A stretch of 64,000 bases of DNA from Anaerolineales bacterium (GTDB taxonomy: Bacteria; Chloroflexota; Anaerolineae; Anaerolineales; UBA4823). Positions 35,233-44,600 of this stretch are shown piece by piece (within the stretch, counting starts at the first letter, position 1; each line of letters begins with the position of its first letter). The DNA is taken from positions 1 to 64,000 of the forward strand of contig JAFGJM010000037.1 in NCBI GenBank assembly GCA_016929095.1, given 5' to 3'. The position numbers and the translations under genes are program-made. A model generated the notes under the pieces. It was not told the origin of the DNA. It ran no database searches and was given only the letters and a program-made list of their open reading frames with translations.

Positions 35233-36129
35233 ATGTCTATTGCATATTTTCCCGGATGCACTTTGTCCACCAAAGCCACCGGATATGACATTTCCGGGCG
35301 AGCGGTCGCTCAGGCATTAGGTATGCCACTGGAAGAATTACCCGAATGGCAGTGCTGCGGCGCTACATTCCCACTGGCGACCGAGAACAGTATGGCGTTG
35401 ATCGCGCCCACCCGGCTACTGGCTCAAGTGGAAAAAGTGGGGGGTAAAGTGACGACTTTATGTGCGATTTGTTTCCATGTGTTGCGGCGCAGCCAGAATT
35501 TCCTCGAAAATCATCCGGAAATGCTGGACCGTATTAATTGGTTTACCGAAGAGCCCTACAGTGGCAAGGCGACGGTTACACATTTCCTGGAAATCTTGCG
35601 TGATGAATTGACCTGGAAAGGTTTATCCGAAAAAGTAAACACCCCCCTAAAAGGACTGAGAGTTGCGCCTTATTATGGCTGCTTATTATTACGCCCTCCA
35701 ACCGAAATAAAAATGGATGATCCGGAAAACCCAACGATTTTACATGAATGTCTCACGGCATTGGGGTGTGATGTGGTGGATTTTCCCTATCAAAGTGAGT
35801 GCTGCGGCTCATATTTAGCGGTCAGCAAACCTGATTTACCGGAGAAATTGGCAGGCGAAATTACAGCTTCTGCCCGCCGGCATGGCGCCCAGGCGCTGGT
35901 TACAGCCTGCCCGCTTTGCCAATTCAACCTGGATTATCCCCAACGAGCTAAAGACCAGGCGTGGAATGGCGGTCAGATACCGGTACTCTATTTCACCCAG
36001 CTTATGGCGGTCGCTTTAGGCTTAGAAACAGCGGTCTGGGGTATGGAAAATCACTACGTGGATCCGAGATATCTTTTTGAAAGTTATCAGTTATCAGTAG
36101 GCAGTGATCAATTAAGTGATGAAAACTAA
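35233..36129 (+). CDS. hdrB: HdrB-like subunit, copy 1
   Basis: A 298-residue protein with two cysteine-rich CCG domains. Domain 1 has YFPGCTLS, CCGATFP and CAICFHVLRR; domain 2 has YYGCLLLRPP, CCGSYLAV and CPLCQFNLDY. In methanogen HdrB these bind two non-cubane [4Fe-4S] clusters that split the CoM-CoB disulfide; in bacteria the substrate is unknown. GGGAGG lies 8 bases before the ATG. The last 15 or so residues (SYQLSVGSDQLSDEN) are encoded by a heptad-repeat element and are not part of the family, so the natural C-terminus has been replaced. Confidence 0.93.
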   Translation: MSIAYFPGCTLSTKATGYDISGRAVAQALGMPLEELPEWQCCGATFPLATENSMALIAPTRLLAQVEKVGGKVTTLCAICFHVLRRSQNFLENHPEMLDRINWFTEEPYSGKATVTHFLEILRDELTWKGLSEKVNTPLKGLRVAPYYGCLLLRPPTEIKMDDPENPTILHECLTALGCDVVDFPYQSECCGSYLAVSKPDLPEKLAGEITASARRHGAQALVTACPLCQFNLDYPQRAKDQAWNGGQIPVLYFTQLMAVALGLETAVWGMENHYVDPRYLFESYQLSVGSDQLSDEN

Positions 36130-36164
36130 AACCGAAAACTGATGACAGAAGACTGACGACTGAA
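36077..36164. repeat. Heptad-repeat element overwriting the hdrB 3' end
   Basis: The left arm reads as 7-base units (TTATCAG TTATCAG TAGGCAG TGATCAA). The right arm, reverse complemented, gives TTCAG TCGTCAG TCTTCTG TCATCAG. It starts within hdrB, contains its stop codon and ends 2 bases before hdrA. No gene inside. Confidence 0.65.
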
Positions 36165-36166
36165 TT

Positions 36167-37537
36167 ATGATAGAACGAGCATTAATAATCGGTGCAGGAA
36201 TCGCAGGTATGCAGGCTGCTTTGGATATTGCCAACAGCGGCTATGAAGTGTTGATGGTGGAAAAGGAACCCTCCATCGGTGGTCACATGGCGCAGCTTTC
36301 TGAGACATTTCCAACTCTGGATTGTGCGCAATGTATATTAACGCCGCGTACGGTGGAAGTTGGGCATCACGAAAATATACGTTTATATACTTACAGCGAA
36401 ATCGAATCCATTCAACGCGATGGCGCCGAAGGTGACTTTACCGTAACCATCCGCCGCCGGGCTGCCTATATCGATTGGGATAAGTGCACCGGTTGTGGCG
36501 CATGCCAGGAAAAATGCCCATTCAAGGTATTCTCAACTTTCGAGCGGGGTATAGGTCCCCGGAAAGTTGTTTATACACACTCTCCACAGGCAGTGCCAAA
36601 TAAGCCAGTGATCGATGCTGAAAACTGCCGCTATATGCAGAGTGTACGGGATATGCAATCCGGGGTCATTCCGGCAGTCGACAAACAAGGCAACCCTGCC
36701 AAACCAAAATGCGGTGCGTGTTTAAAATTTTGCCCTACCGGGGCAATTGACTTCGAACAAAAAGATACTCTGTTCGAAGAAAAGGTTGGGGCAATTATCG
36801 TTGCTACCGGTTACGATCTGATCAGCATGGAGAGTTTACCGGAATATGGCGGCGGGAAAATCCCCGATGTGGTGGATGGGTTGGCTTTCGAGCGCGTATT
36901 ATCTTCTTCAGGTCCTTCCGCCGGAAAAGTTATTCGTCCCTCGGATGGTAAAACTCCTATGGAAGTTGTGTTTATCCAATGCGCTGGCTCGCGTGACCCC
37001 GAAAGAGGCGTGCCATATTGCTCCAAAATATGTTGTATGTATACTGCCAAACAAGCTATTTTATATAAGCACCATGTGCATGAAGGACAGGCATATGTGT
37101 TTTATATTGATACACGAACCGGGGGAAAGGGGTATGAAGAATTCTTGAATCGAGCGCAAGAAGAAGACGATGTGGTTTATCTGCGCGGTAAGGTAAGCAA
37201 GCTCTTTCGGGAAGGCGATAAGGTCATCGTTAAGGGTGTCGACACTCTCAGTAATCTTACGGTTGAAATTGCTGCAGATATGGTTGTATTGGCGACAGCC
37301 GTTATCCCGCGCGCCAGCAGCCGCCAAATTGCTGACATGTTAGGGCTTGTAATGGATGAAAATGATTTCTTCACTGCCAGCAATGAGGAAATGGAGCCGG
37401 TAATAAGCACTGTTCCGGGGATATTTTTAGCTGGCGCCGGGTTGGGACCGAAAGATATCCCGGAGACGGTAGCACAGGCTAGCGGGGCTGCCGCAAAAGT
37501 CTTATCCATGTTCCAACGTGAAAAGGTGACCGCATGA
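36167..37537 (+). CDS. hdrA: HdrA-like flavoprotein, cluster-bearing half
   Basis: A 456-residue FAD/iron-sulfur protein. GAGIAGMQAALDIANSG (7-23) binds FAD. C..C in TFPTLDCAQCILTPRT (about 45-60) belongs to the HdrA-specific cluster. The ferredoxin insert holds CTGCGACQEKCPF (107-119) and CGACLKFCPTG (185-195). CAGSRDPERGVPYCSKICC (about 265-283) is the conserved second Cys region. It lacks the N-terminal thioredoxin-like domain of full HdrA. HdrA bifurcates or collects electrons at its FAD. Its stop overlaps the next hdrA-like gene by 4 bases; that gene supplies the missing domains. Confidence 0.92.
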   Translation: MIERALIIGAGIAGMQAALDIANSGYEVLMVEKEPSIGGHMAQLSETFPTLDCAQCILTPRTVEVGHHENIRLYTYSEIESIQRDGAEGDFTVTIRRRAAYIDWDKCTGCGACQEKCPFKVFSTFERGIGPRKVVYTHSPQAVPNKPVIDAENCRYMQSVRDMQSGVIPAVDKQGNPAKPKCGACLKFCPTGAIDFEQKDTLFEEKVGAIIVATGYDLISMESLPEYGGGKIPDVVDGLAFERVLSSSGPSAGKVIRPSDGKTPMEVVFIQCAGSRDPERGVPYCSKICCMYTAKQAILYKHHVHEGQAYVFYIDTRTGGKGYEEFLNRAQEEDDVVYLRGKVSKLFREGDKVIVKGVDTLSNLTVEIAADMVVLATAVIPRASSRQIADMLGLVMDENDFFTASNEEMEPVISTVPGIFLAGAGLGPKDIPETVAQASGAAAKVLSMFQREKVTA

Positions 37538-39291
37538 GCAGAGTGGGTGTATTTGTCTGTCATTGTGGTAATAACATTGCTGGATCAGTAGATGTTAAAG
37601 CTGTTGCCGAAGAAGTTGGAAAGCATAACAATGTGGTTTTTGCCACCGATTACAAATATATGTGTTCCGACCCGGGTCAGCAATTGATCCGTGAGAGCAT
37701 TGAAAAATACAATTTAGACGGCGTCGTTGTTGCAGCTTGTTCACCCGCTATGCATGAGACCACTTTCCGTAAAACAGTCAATGCGGCAGGTATGAACCCT
37801 TACCGCTGTGAAAGCGCCAACATCCGCGAGCAATGTTCGTGGGTGCATCAGAACGACGAAGAGGCAGCTACCGAAAAAGCCATTGCGATCACCTGCTCTA
37901 TTGCAGAAAAAGTATCGAGTAACGAGGAATTAGAATCACTGGTAATACCGCTCACCCAACGGACACTGGTGATTGGCGGCGGTATTGCCGGAATGCAGGC
38001 TGCCCTGGATATAGCCGACGCCGGTTACCCGGTCATTTTGGTGGAGAAAGCGAATGGCCTGGGCGGTAAAATGGCGCAGCTTTCCGGCACTTATCTCAAT
38101 TTTAATGCCGCGCCCGATTTGCTGAATCAAAAAATCGAGCGTGTTACCCATCACCCGCATATCCAGGTGATTTTAAATGCGGAGGTTAGCGAGGTATCGG
38201 GATATGTGGGGAATTTTCAGGTAAAGATTGTGAACAGTGAGGAGAGAGTGGAGAATTATGGTGGTGACATGGATGATTCACAATCGTCACCCACCAATAA
38301 CCACTCACCATTCACTTTTGATGTAGGCGCGATTATCGTTGCTACAGGATGGGAACCTTACGATTTAGAAAAACTTCCCGAATACGGTGGCGGGTTGATC
38401 ACAGATGTGGTGGATGGTTTGACCTTCGAGAAGATGCTTGCCCCCGGTAATGAAATCCGGCGTCCCTCGGATGGTAAGACGCCACAAGAAATTGTTTTTG
38501 TTCAGTGCGCCGGTTCGCGCGATCGGGAACGCGGCGTGCCTTATTGCTCAAAAGTTTGTTGTATGTATGTGGCCAAGCAAGCCATGACATTCCAAGAGCG
38601 TGTTCCCTATGCACAGGCATACGTTTTTTATATCGATATTCGCTCGGCGGGCAAGAATTACGACGAGTATGTACAGAGGGCGATGACCGATTTTCACGTC
38701 CTGTATTTACGCGGCAAAGTGAGCAAAATATTCCAGGAAGGTGATAAGGTGATGGTGTGGGGTGTGGATACGTTGAGTGATCGTACAGTAGAGATTGCTG
38801 CCGATATGGTCGTTTTGGCGACACCAATGACCCCTCCCGCCGGCGCAGTGGACCTGGGCCAGCGTTTGCACATCAGCACAGATGCCAATAGCTTCTTCAC
38901 CGAAGCTCATCCCAAGCTGCGCCCGGTGGAGACCCTCACCGCAGGTATCTATTTAGCCGGCGCGGGGCAGGGACCCAAAGATATTCCCGAAACCGTCTCG
39001 CAAGCCAGCGGGGCGGCTGCTAAAGTGTTACAACTCTTCTCGCACGACGAAATGACTTCTTCTCCCTTAGTTGCCACGGTAATTCCCGAGTTATGCGCTG
39101 CTTGCGGGGTGTGCGTCAACCTTTGCCCCTATGGAGCCCGTCAGATTCACCCTGTGTGGAATATTGCCACGGTGAACTCGGCGCTGTGTCAAAACTGTGG
39201 TGCATGCGTGGTAGGCTGTCCCAACAAAGCCAGCCAGGTCCATAATTGGAGGCCAGACCAGCTATTGGCGATGATTGATGAGGTTCTTTAA
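37534..39291 (+). CDS. hdrA: HdrA-like flavoprotein, second half with N- and C-terminal domains
   Basis: A 585-residue protein. The N-terminal HdrA domain (3-125) has VGVFVCHCGNNIAGSVDV, YMCSDPGQ, AACSPAMHE and the Cys of REQC. FAD binding is by GGGIAGMQAALDIADAG (about 148). The site where most HdrA carry cluster cysteines reads TYLNFNAAPDLLN, with no Cys, so this half lacks that cluster. CAGSRDRERGVPYCSKVCC follows. The C-terminus (about 515-575) is a 2x[4Fe-4S] ferredoxin: CAACGVCVNLCPYG and CQNCGACVVGCPNK. About 30 residues near 232-261 are encoded by an in-frame heptad repeat. Pairs with the preceding gene. Confidence 0.92.
   Translation: MSRVGVFVCHCGNNIAGSVDVKAVAEEVGKHNNVVFATDYKYMCSDPGQQLIRESIEKYNLDGVVVAACSPAMHETTFRKTVNAAGMNPYRCESANIREQCSWVHQNDEEAATEKAIAITCSIAEKVSSNEELESLVIPLTQRTLVIGGGIAGMQAALDIADAGYPVILVEKANGLGGKMAQLSGTYLNFNAAPDLLNQKIERVTHHPHIQVILNAEVSEVSGYVGNFQVKIVNSEERVENYGGDMDDSQSSPTNNHSPFTFDVGAIIVATGWEPYDLEKLPEYGGGLITDVVDGLTFEKMLAPGNEIRRPSDGKTPQEIVFVQCAGSRDRERGVPYCSKVCCMYVAKQAMTFQERVPYAQAYVFYIDIRSAGKNYDEYVQRAMTDFHVLYLRGKVSKIFQEGDKVMVWGVDTLSDRTVEIAADMVVLATPMTPPAGAVDLGQRLHISTDANSFFTEAHPKLRPVETLTAGIYLAGAGQGPKDIPETVSQASGAAAKVLQLFSHDEMTSSPLVATVIPELCAACGVCVNLCPYGARQIHPVWNIATVNSALCQNCGACVVGCPNKASQVHNWRPDQLLAMIDEVL
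38230..38315. repeat. Heptad-repeat element inserted in hdrA coding sequence
   Basis: The left arm is GTGAACA GTGAGGA GAGAGTG GAGAATT (38230-38257). The right arm (38288-38315), reverse complemented, is GTGAATG GTGAGTG GTTATTG GTGGGTG. The frame stays open and adds a hydrophilic loop (GGDMDDSQSSPTNNHS) to the FAD domain. Confidence 0.7.
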
Positions 39292-39732
39292 GCTATTAGC
39301 TGTAAGCTATAGGTAAATAAGGAAAAGGAAGCATTGCAAGATTTTCATAACCTCAAGGTTTGGGAAAGGAGCCATCAACTGACTTTATCAGTATATAAAT
39401 TAACGGCTACTTTTCCAAAAGAAGAGATGTATGGAATCACAAATCAATTACGAAGAGCATCTGTATCCATCCCAACAAATATTGCTGAAGGCTGTGGGAG
39501 AGTTGGAGATAATGAATTTGCACGATTTATTACCATAGCCATTGGTTCAGCAAGTGAAACGGAGTATCTTCTGATTCTATCAAATGAGCTTGGCTATATG
39601 AAGCAAACAGATTTTGATCATTTAATAAAAAATTTAACTGAAATGAAGCAAATGCTAATTTCTTTATTAAAAAAAGTAAAAACTAAAAAATAATTACTAA
39701 ATTGTTTGCTTAAAGCCTACAGCTTAAAGCTT
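39290..39732 (+). mobile_element. Heptad-repeat-bounded element carrying a four-helix-bundle gene
   Basis: The left arm 39290-39320 (AAGCTAT TAGCTGT AAGCTAT AGG...) and the reverse complement of 39702-39732 (AAGCTTT AAGCTGT AGGCTTT AAG...) agree at 24 of 31 positions. The left arm begins at the hdrA stop codon. The single gene inside is of a type often found in foreign contexts. It interrupts the hdr operon without breaking a gene. Confidence 0.6.
39334..39693 (+). CDS. Four-helix bundle protein (S23/TIGR02436 family)
   Basis: A 119-residue all-helical protein. FHNLKVWERSHQLTLSVYKLT is the classic start of the family ('F..L.vw..a..L....Y'), and RRASVSIPTNIAEGCGR the conserved middle. Members were first found in intervening sequences of 23S rRNA genes and are related to Avd of diversity-generating retroelements; they form pentameric bundles that may bind nucleic acid. 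The start is TTG at 39334 with AAGGAA upstream. It is AT-rich beside its hdr neighbours and enclosed by inverted heptad arms, so it is a visitor rather than an operon component. Confidence 0.9.
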   Translation: MQDFHNLKVWERSHQLTLSVYKLTATFPKEEMYGITNQLRRASVSIPTNIAEGCGRVGDNEFARFITIAIGSASETEYLLILSNELGYMKQTDFDHLIKNLTEMKQMLISLLKKVKTKK

Positions 39733-39754
39733 ACAGCCATTTCCGAGAGCTTTT

Positions 39755-40315
39755 ATGACAGATACCAACCTTCTTCAACAAATCAACACCCTAAGCTCGC
39801 AGACATTGCAATTATGCTACCACTGCCATAAGTGTACGGCGGGGTGTCCGGTAGCGGAGGATATGCAGTACGGTCCTGACCGTATTCTGCGTATGGTGCA
39901 ACTGGGTCAAAAGGAGCGTTTGCTTGCCAGCCATGATATCTGGTTGTGCGCTGCCTGTGAGACCTGTGGAACGCGCTGCCCTAACGAGATCGACATCGCC
40001 CGGGTAATGGATGCGCTGCGCCAGATTGCGATCGAAGAAGGCGTCACTGTGAGCGAACCGGATGCACTTAAATTTCACAAGATTTTCATGTATGGTGTAC
40101 AAATGTTCGGGCGCTCTCACGAGATGTTCTTGTTTGCCGCTTACAAATTGTGGACCATGCACCTCATGGATGATATGGATAGTGGTATTGCATTGATCAC
40201 GAAAGGGAAGGTACCGATCATGCCTTCGTTGGTGAAAAATCGTGCGGAGGTCAGTAAATTATTCAAAGAAACACAAGCCAGAGAACAAGAATCAAGAGGG
40301 GGGGATAGTGAATAG
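39755..40315 (+). CDS. hdrC: HdrC-like dicluster ferredoxin subunit, copy 2
   Basis: A 186-residue iron-sulfur protein. CYHCHKCTAGCPV (about 22-34) and CAACETCGTRCPNE (66-79) bind two [4Fe-4S] clusters; between them MQYGPDRILRMVQLGQ is the usual HdrC linker. The C-terminal 85 residues are longer than copy 1 and helical (FHKIFMYGVQMFGRSHEMFL), as in HdrC of the HdrA2B2C2 type. It heads the second hdrCBA set and overlaps hdrB by 8 bases. Confidence 0.93.
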   Translation: MTDTNLLQQINTLSSQTLQLCYHCHKCTAGCPVAEDMQYGPDRILRMVQLGQKERLLASHDIWLCAACETCGTRCPNEIDIARVMDALRQIAIEEGVTVSEPDALKFHKIFMYGVQMFGRSHEMFLFAAYKLWTMHLMDDMDSGIALITKGKVPIMPSLVKNRAEVSKLFKETQAREQESRGGDSE

Positions 40316-41171
40316 CGAAATGAATTACGCCTATTACCCCGGATGCAGTCTGGAGTCAACAGCGTGCGAATTTAACGCTTCGGTTGTCGCGGTTTTCAAG
40401 GCTCTGGAAGTAGGCTTACATGAAATGGAAGATTGGAATTGCTGCGGCGCCTCTTCCGCGCATAGCGTGAATCAAAATCTGGCTTTAGCGTTGCCAACGC
40501 GCAACCTGGCAATCGCTCAAAAATCTGGGATGAATGTGGTTATGCCCTGCGCGGCTTGCTTCAACCGTCACAAGACGGCAGACCATACGCTGCGCAACGA
40601 TCCCGAAAAACGATCCATGCTTGAGGAGATGGTTGGATTTAACTACACCGGCGACATTGCCGTGCTCACATTATTGGAAGTGGTTGGAAAACAAATAGGG
40701 TTGGAAAGGGTCAGGTCCCTGGTGAAGAAACCGCTAAGCGGTTTGAAAGCAGTCAGCTATTACGGCTGCCTTCTGGTGCGCCCGCCGGAGATCACCCAAT
40801 TCGAAGACCCCGATAACCCCCAAATCATGGATCATATCTTAGAAGCATTAGGCGCTGAGCCGCGCACCTGGTCTTACGCCACAGATTGCTGCGGCGGCGG
40901 ACTGAGCCTCACCAAACCTACAGCGGCCGCCCGCATGGTGGGCAAGCTGGCAGACCGGGCGCAGGAAGCCGGCGCCCAGGCTATCGTCACCAGTTGCCCC
41001 TTATGCCAGATCAATCTGGAAATGCGGCAGAGCGGCTCTAAAAGTAAAATGCCCATCTTTTTCATTACCGAGCTGCTGGGGCTGGCCTTCGGATTGGAAG
41101 ACGCGAAAGGATGGATGAGTAAGCATCTCATCTCCCCTACTACACTATTAAAAGATTTAAACATATTATGA
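40308..41171 (+). CDS. hdrB: HdrB-like subunit, copy 2
   Basis: A 287-residue protein with two CCG domains: YYPGCSLEST, CCGASSAHS and CAACFNRHK in the first; YYGCLLVRPPE, CCGGGLSLTKP and CPLCQINLEMRQ in the second. This should hold two non-cubane clusters and be the disulfide-reducing (or other two-electron acceptor) site of the second Hdr set. GTG at 40308 with a GAGGGGGG ribosome site 5 bases upstream is chosen; an ATG at 40320 is the alternative. The stop TGA is the first base-triplet of the next mobile element's arm. Confidence 0.92.
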   Translation: MNSEMNYAYYPGCSLESTACEFNASVVAVFKALEVGLHEMEDWNCCGASSAHSVNQNLALALPTRNLAIAQKSGMNVVMPCAACFNRHKTADHTLRNDPEKRSMLEEMVGFNYTGDIAVLTLLEVVGKQIGLERVRSLVKKPLSGLKAVSYYGCLLVRPPEITQFEDPDNPQIMDHILEALGAEPRTWSYATDCCGGGLSLTKPTAAARMVGKLADRAQEAGAQAIVTSCPLCQINLEMRQSGSKSKMPIFFITELLGLAFGLEDAKGWMSKHLISPTTLLKDLNIL

Positions 41172-41663
41172 GGAAACCAGGAAAAAGAAGGAATCCAGGA
41201 AAAATATATTGAAAAATGGCATTAGAACATGAGTCATTAACTGGAAATATAATTGCAGCAGCAATTGAAGTTCACAGACGGTTAGGACCAGGATTTGTTG
41301 AGGCAGTTTATGAAAATGCTTTTGTGCTGGAATTAAAAAAACGAGGATTTAACATTGAGCAGCAAAAGGAAATTCAAATCAATTACGATGGCATTAAGAT
41401 TGGCCAACATCGATTAGATTTATTAGTTGAAGACATTATTGTTGTGGAATTAAAAGCTGTGCGAAGTTTGGAAGATATTCATTATGCTATTGTCAAATCA
41501 TACTTAAGAGCAACCGGAAAAGAGCACGGATTATTATTAAATTTTTCGAAACCAACGCTTGAAGTGAAGAGAGTTATTAATCCGATAAATAAAAAATAAA
41601 TCCAGAAATCGAAGGAAATTTTAAATAAATTCCTGGCTTCCTTTTATTCCTGGTTTCCTAATA
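41168..41663 (+). mobile_element. Heptad-repeat-bounded element carrying a GxxExxY gene
   Basis: The left arm (41168-41202) and the reverse complement of the right arm (41629-41663) share a perfect 13-mer, AGGAAACCAGGAA (41171-41183 and 41647-41659), and continue with one indel and few mismatches for about 35 bases. The left arm starts at the hdrB stop codon; the right arm ends 10 bases before the hdrA-gltD fusion start. Confidence 0.65.
41216..41599 (+). CDS. GxxExxY protein (PD-(D/E)XK_3-like)
   Basis: A 127-residue protein. GPGFVEAVYE contains the name-giving G-x-x-E-x-x-Y; IKIGQHRLDLLVEDIIVVELKA has the D...ExK spacing of a PD-(D/E)XK nuclease-like core. The family is widespread and unassigned. 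The ATG lies 45 bases inside the left inverted arm. The AT-rich gene differs from its hdr neighbours. As with the four-helix-bundle gene, it sits between two hdr genes without a role in them that can be seen; a DNA-processing role in the element itself is a conjecture. Confidence 0.9.
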   Translation: MALEHESLTGNIIAAAIEVHRRLGPGFVEAVYENAFVLELKKRGFNIEQQKEIQINYDGIKIGQHRLDLLVEDIIVVELKAVRSLEDIHYAIVKSYLRATGKEHGLLLNFSKPTLEVKRVINPINKK

Positions 41664-41672
41664 AGAGTAACT

Positions 41673-44600
41673 ATGGATGAAAAAGAAAAGAAAACAACGG
41701 GTGCAGTATTAGTAGTTGGGGCTGGGATTGGCGGTATGCAAGCCTCTCTCGACCTGGCTGAATCAGGCTTGAAGGTATACCTGCTTGAGCATTCGCCGGC
41801 TATCGGCGGGACAATGGCGCAACTGGATAAAACTTTCCCTACCAACGACTGTGCCATGTGCATCATGTCGCCCAAGCTGGTAGAGGTCGGACGTCACCTG
41901 AACATCGAAATCCTGACCACTGCGGATATCGAAGAGATCAGCGGAGAACCGGGCGATTTCAACGTGAAAATCCGCCAGCACCCCCGCTATATCAACATCG
42001 ATGCCTGCACCGGCTGCGGTGATTGCGCCAACGCCTGTCCCGTCCCTCGCCTGGATATATTTAACGGTGGGCTTTCGATGCGGAAGGCGGTCTATAAACC
42101 CTACCCGCAGGCTATTCCCAATGCCTTTGCCATTGAAAAACTGGGCGTCGCCCCTTGCCGGGACGCCTGCCCGATAAACCAACGCGCCCAGGGGTATATT
42201 GCCCTGATCCGCGAAGGGCGTTTTGCCGACGCTTACCGAACCATAAAAGAGGATAATCCCTTTCCATCGGTATGCGGGCGGGTGTGCAACCACCGCTGTG
42301 AGGAAGCCTGTTCGCGTAATGACGGCGATACTCCTGTGAACATTATGGCGTTGAAACGCTTCGTCACCGATTGGGTCAAAGAGCAGGTGGACAACGGTCA
42401 ATTGAACGCCGAGAGCCTGGGTAACCCGTCGGTTGAGATCGAGCCCAGCGGGAAAAAAGTGGCTGTGGTGGGCTCCGGTCCGGCGGGTTTGACCTGCGCC
42501 CTGGACCTGGTGCGCAAGGGACATTCGGTTACTGTGTACGAGGCGCTGCCCGTCGCGGGGGGTATGATGCGAGTGGGAGTGCCGGAATATCGCATGCCCT
42601 ATGACCTGGTGCAGCGAGAAGTCGATGAAATCCTGGCGGAAGGTGTCGATCTGAAATTAAATTCACGCGTCGATGATATTCCCGGGCTATTAGAACAGGG
42701 TTACGACTCGGTATTTGTAGCCGTTGGGGCGCATGCTGGTATCAAGCTTCCAATACCAGGCGCCGATTTACCCCAGGTATCTATGGCGACCGATTTCTTA
42801 CGCCAGGTCAGCCTGGGCGAGTCGCGCAACGCCAACCACTCCATGCGTGGAAAACGTGTGCTGGTGTTGGGCGGTGGTAATGTAGCCATCGATGCCGCCA
42901 TGAGCGCCGTACGGTTAGGCGCCGGCTGGGTGGGCATGTCCTGCCTGGAGAGCCGCCAGCAAATGCCCGCTCATGATTGGGAAGTGCGGGATGCCGAAGA
43001 CGAGGGTATTTCGGTTTATCCTTCACGCACATTCAAGGAAGTGACCTCGGAAAACGGCCAGGTAACCGGTGTGCGCACCGTGCAGGTTAATTTCCGCGGA
43101 TTTATCGAAGGAAGACCGGATTTCGATGAAATCCCCGATACCGAAGAAGTGATTGCCGCCGATATGGTCATTTTCGCTATCGGGCAAAGACCGGAGATCG
43201 AGTGTCTTCAAGACAAAGTGGAAACCATACGAGGGCGTTTTCCTAAAGCCGACCCCGATACCCTGGCGACCAATATTCCGGGTGTATTCGCCGGCGGTGA
43301 TGCGGTTACCGGCACTTCGTTTATCGTTAATGCCATTGCTGCCGGTCATACGGCGGCTCGTTCGATTGATCGCTTTTTGAAGGGTGAGGATATTGACGCC
43401 AAGGTTATTCGTCCCCCGAAAATTACCCTGGAAACCCATGATATCCAAAGCCGCATGGTTGAAAGTCCTGCCCTTCAGACTGAGAGGGTTGAAACCCAGG
43501 CTCGCCCAGCAGCACAACGCAAGTTGGACTTTGCCGAAGTTTATGCCGGTTTAACCGAAGAACAAGCTGTCGCCGAAGCATCGCGCTGCTTGAGTTGTGG
43601 GGTATGCTCCGAGTGTTTGCAATGCGTTTACGCCTGCCGTGCCAATGCTATTGATCACAACCAAATTGAAAAGATCGTTGAATTGAATGTGGGAGCATTA
43701 ATACTGACCCCTGGTCTAGAACCGTTGCCCGGCGACATCAAACCCGAATTTGGATACGGACGTTATCCTAATGTGGTTACCAGCCTGGAATTCGAGCGTA
43801 TGTTGAGTGCCTCGGGTCCATTTGCCGGGGTGGTGGTGCGTCCTTCCGATCAGGCGCATCCACGAAAGATTGCCTGGATCCAATGTGTGGGTTCGCGCGA
43901 TATCCGCTGCGGACAGGGTTACTGCTCTTCAGTATGCTGCATGTATGCCACGAAGGAAGCCGTTATCGCCCGAGAGCATGATTCCAGCATCGAACCCACC
44001 ATTTTCTATATGGATATTCGCGCCTTTGGAAAAGGATTTGATGCGTATATTGATAGAGCCGAAAATGAACAGGGGGTACGCTATATTCGCAGTATGGTAT
44101 CGGCGGTGAAAGATATCCCCGAGTCGCATAACCTGCGCTTGAGTTATGTAACCTTTGCCGCAGACGGCAAGCCGATTCCCCATGAAGAGGAATTTGAAAT
44201 GGTGGTGTTATCGGTAGGGCTCAAACCCAATGCTGCCACCATCGAGATGGCGGAACGTTTGGGTATTGATTTGAATGAATATGGCTTTGCCGAAGCGCCG
44301 CTTTACCACCCCACCGAAAGCAATCGAGAAGGAATTTATATTGCCGGGGCTTTCAGCGAACCAAAAGATATCCCTGAAACGGTGATTGAAGCCAGTTGTG
44401 CGGCGGCGCAGGCTTCTGCGCTATTATCATCGGCGCGCGGCAGTCTGACCCGTGAAATGGTTTACCCGCCCGAGCGTGATGTGAGCGAAGAAGATGCTAA
44501 AGTGGGCGTCTTTGTGTGTCATTGCGGTATCAATATTGGCGGTGTGGTTAACGTCCCGGAGGTGGTGGAATATGCCAAGAGTTTACCGGATGTGGTCTAC

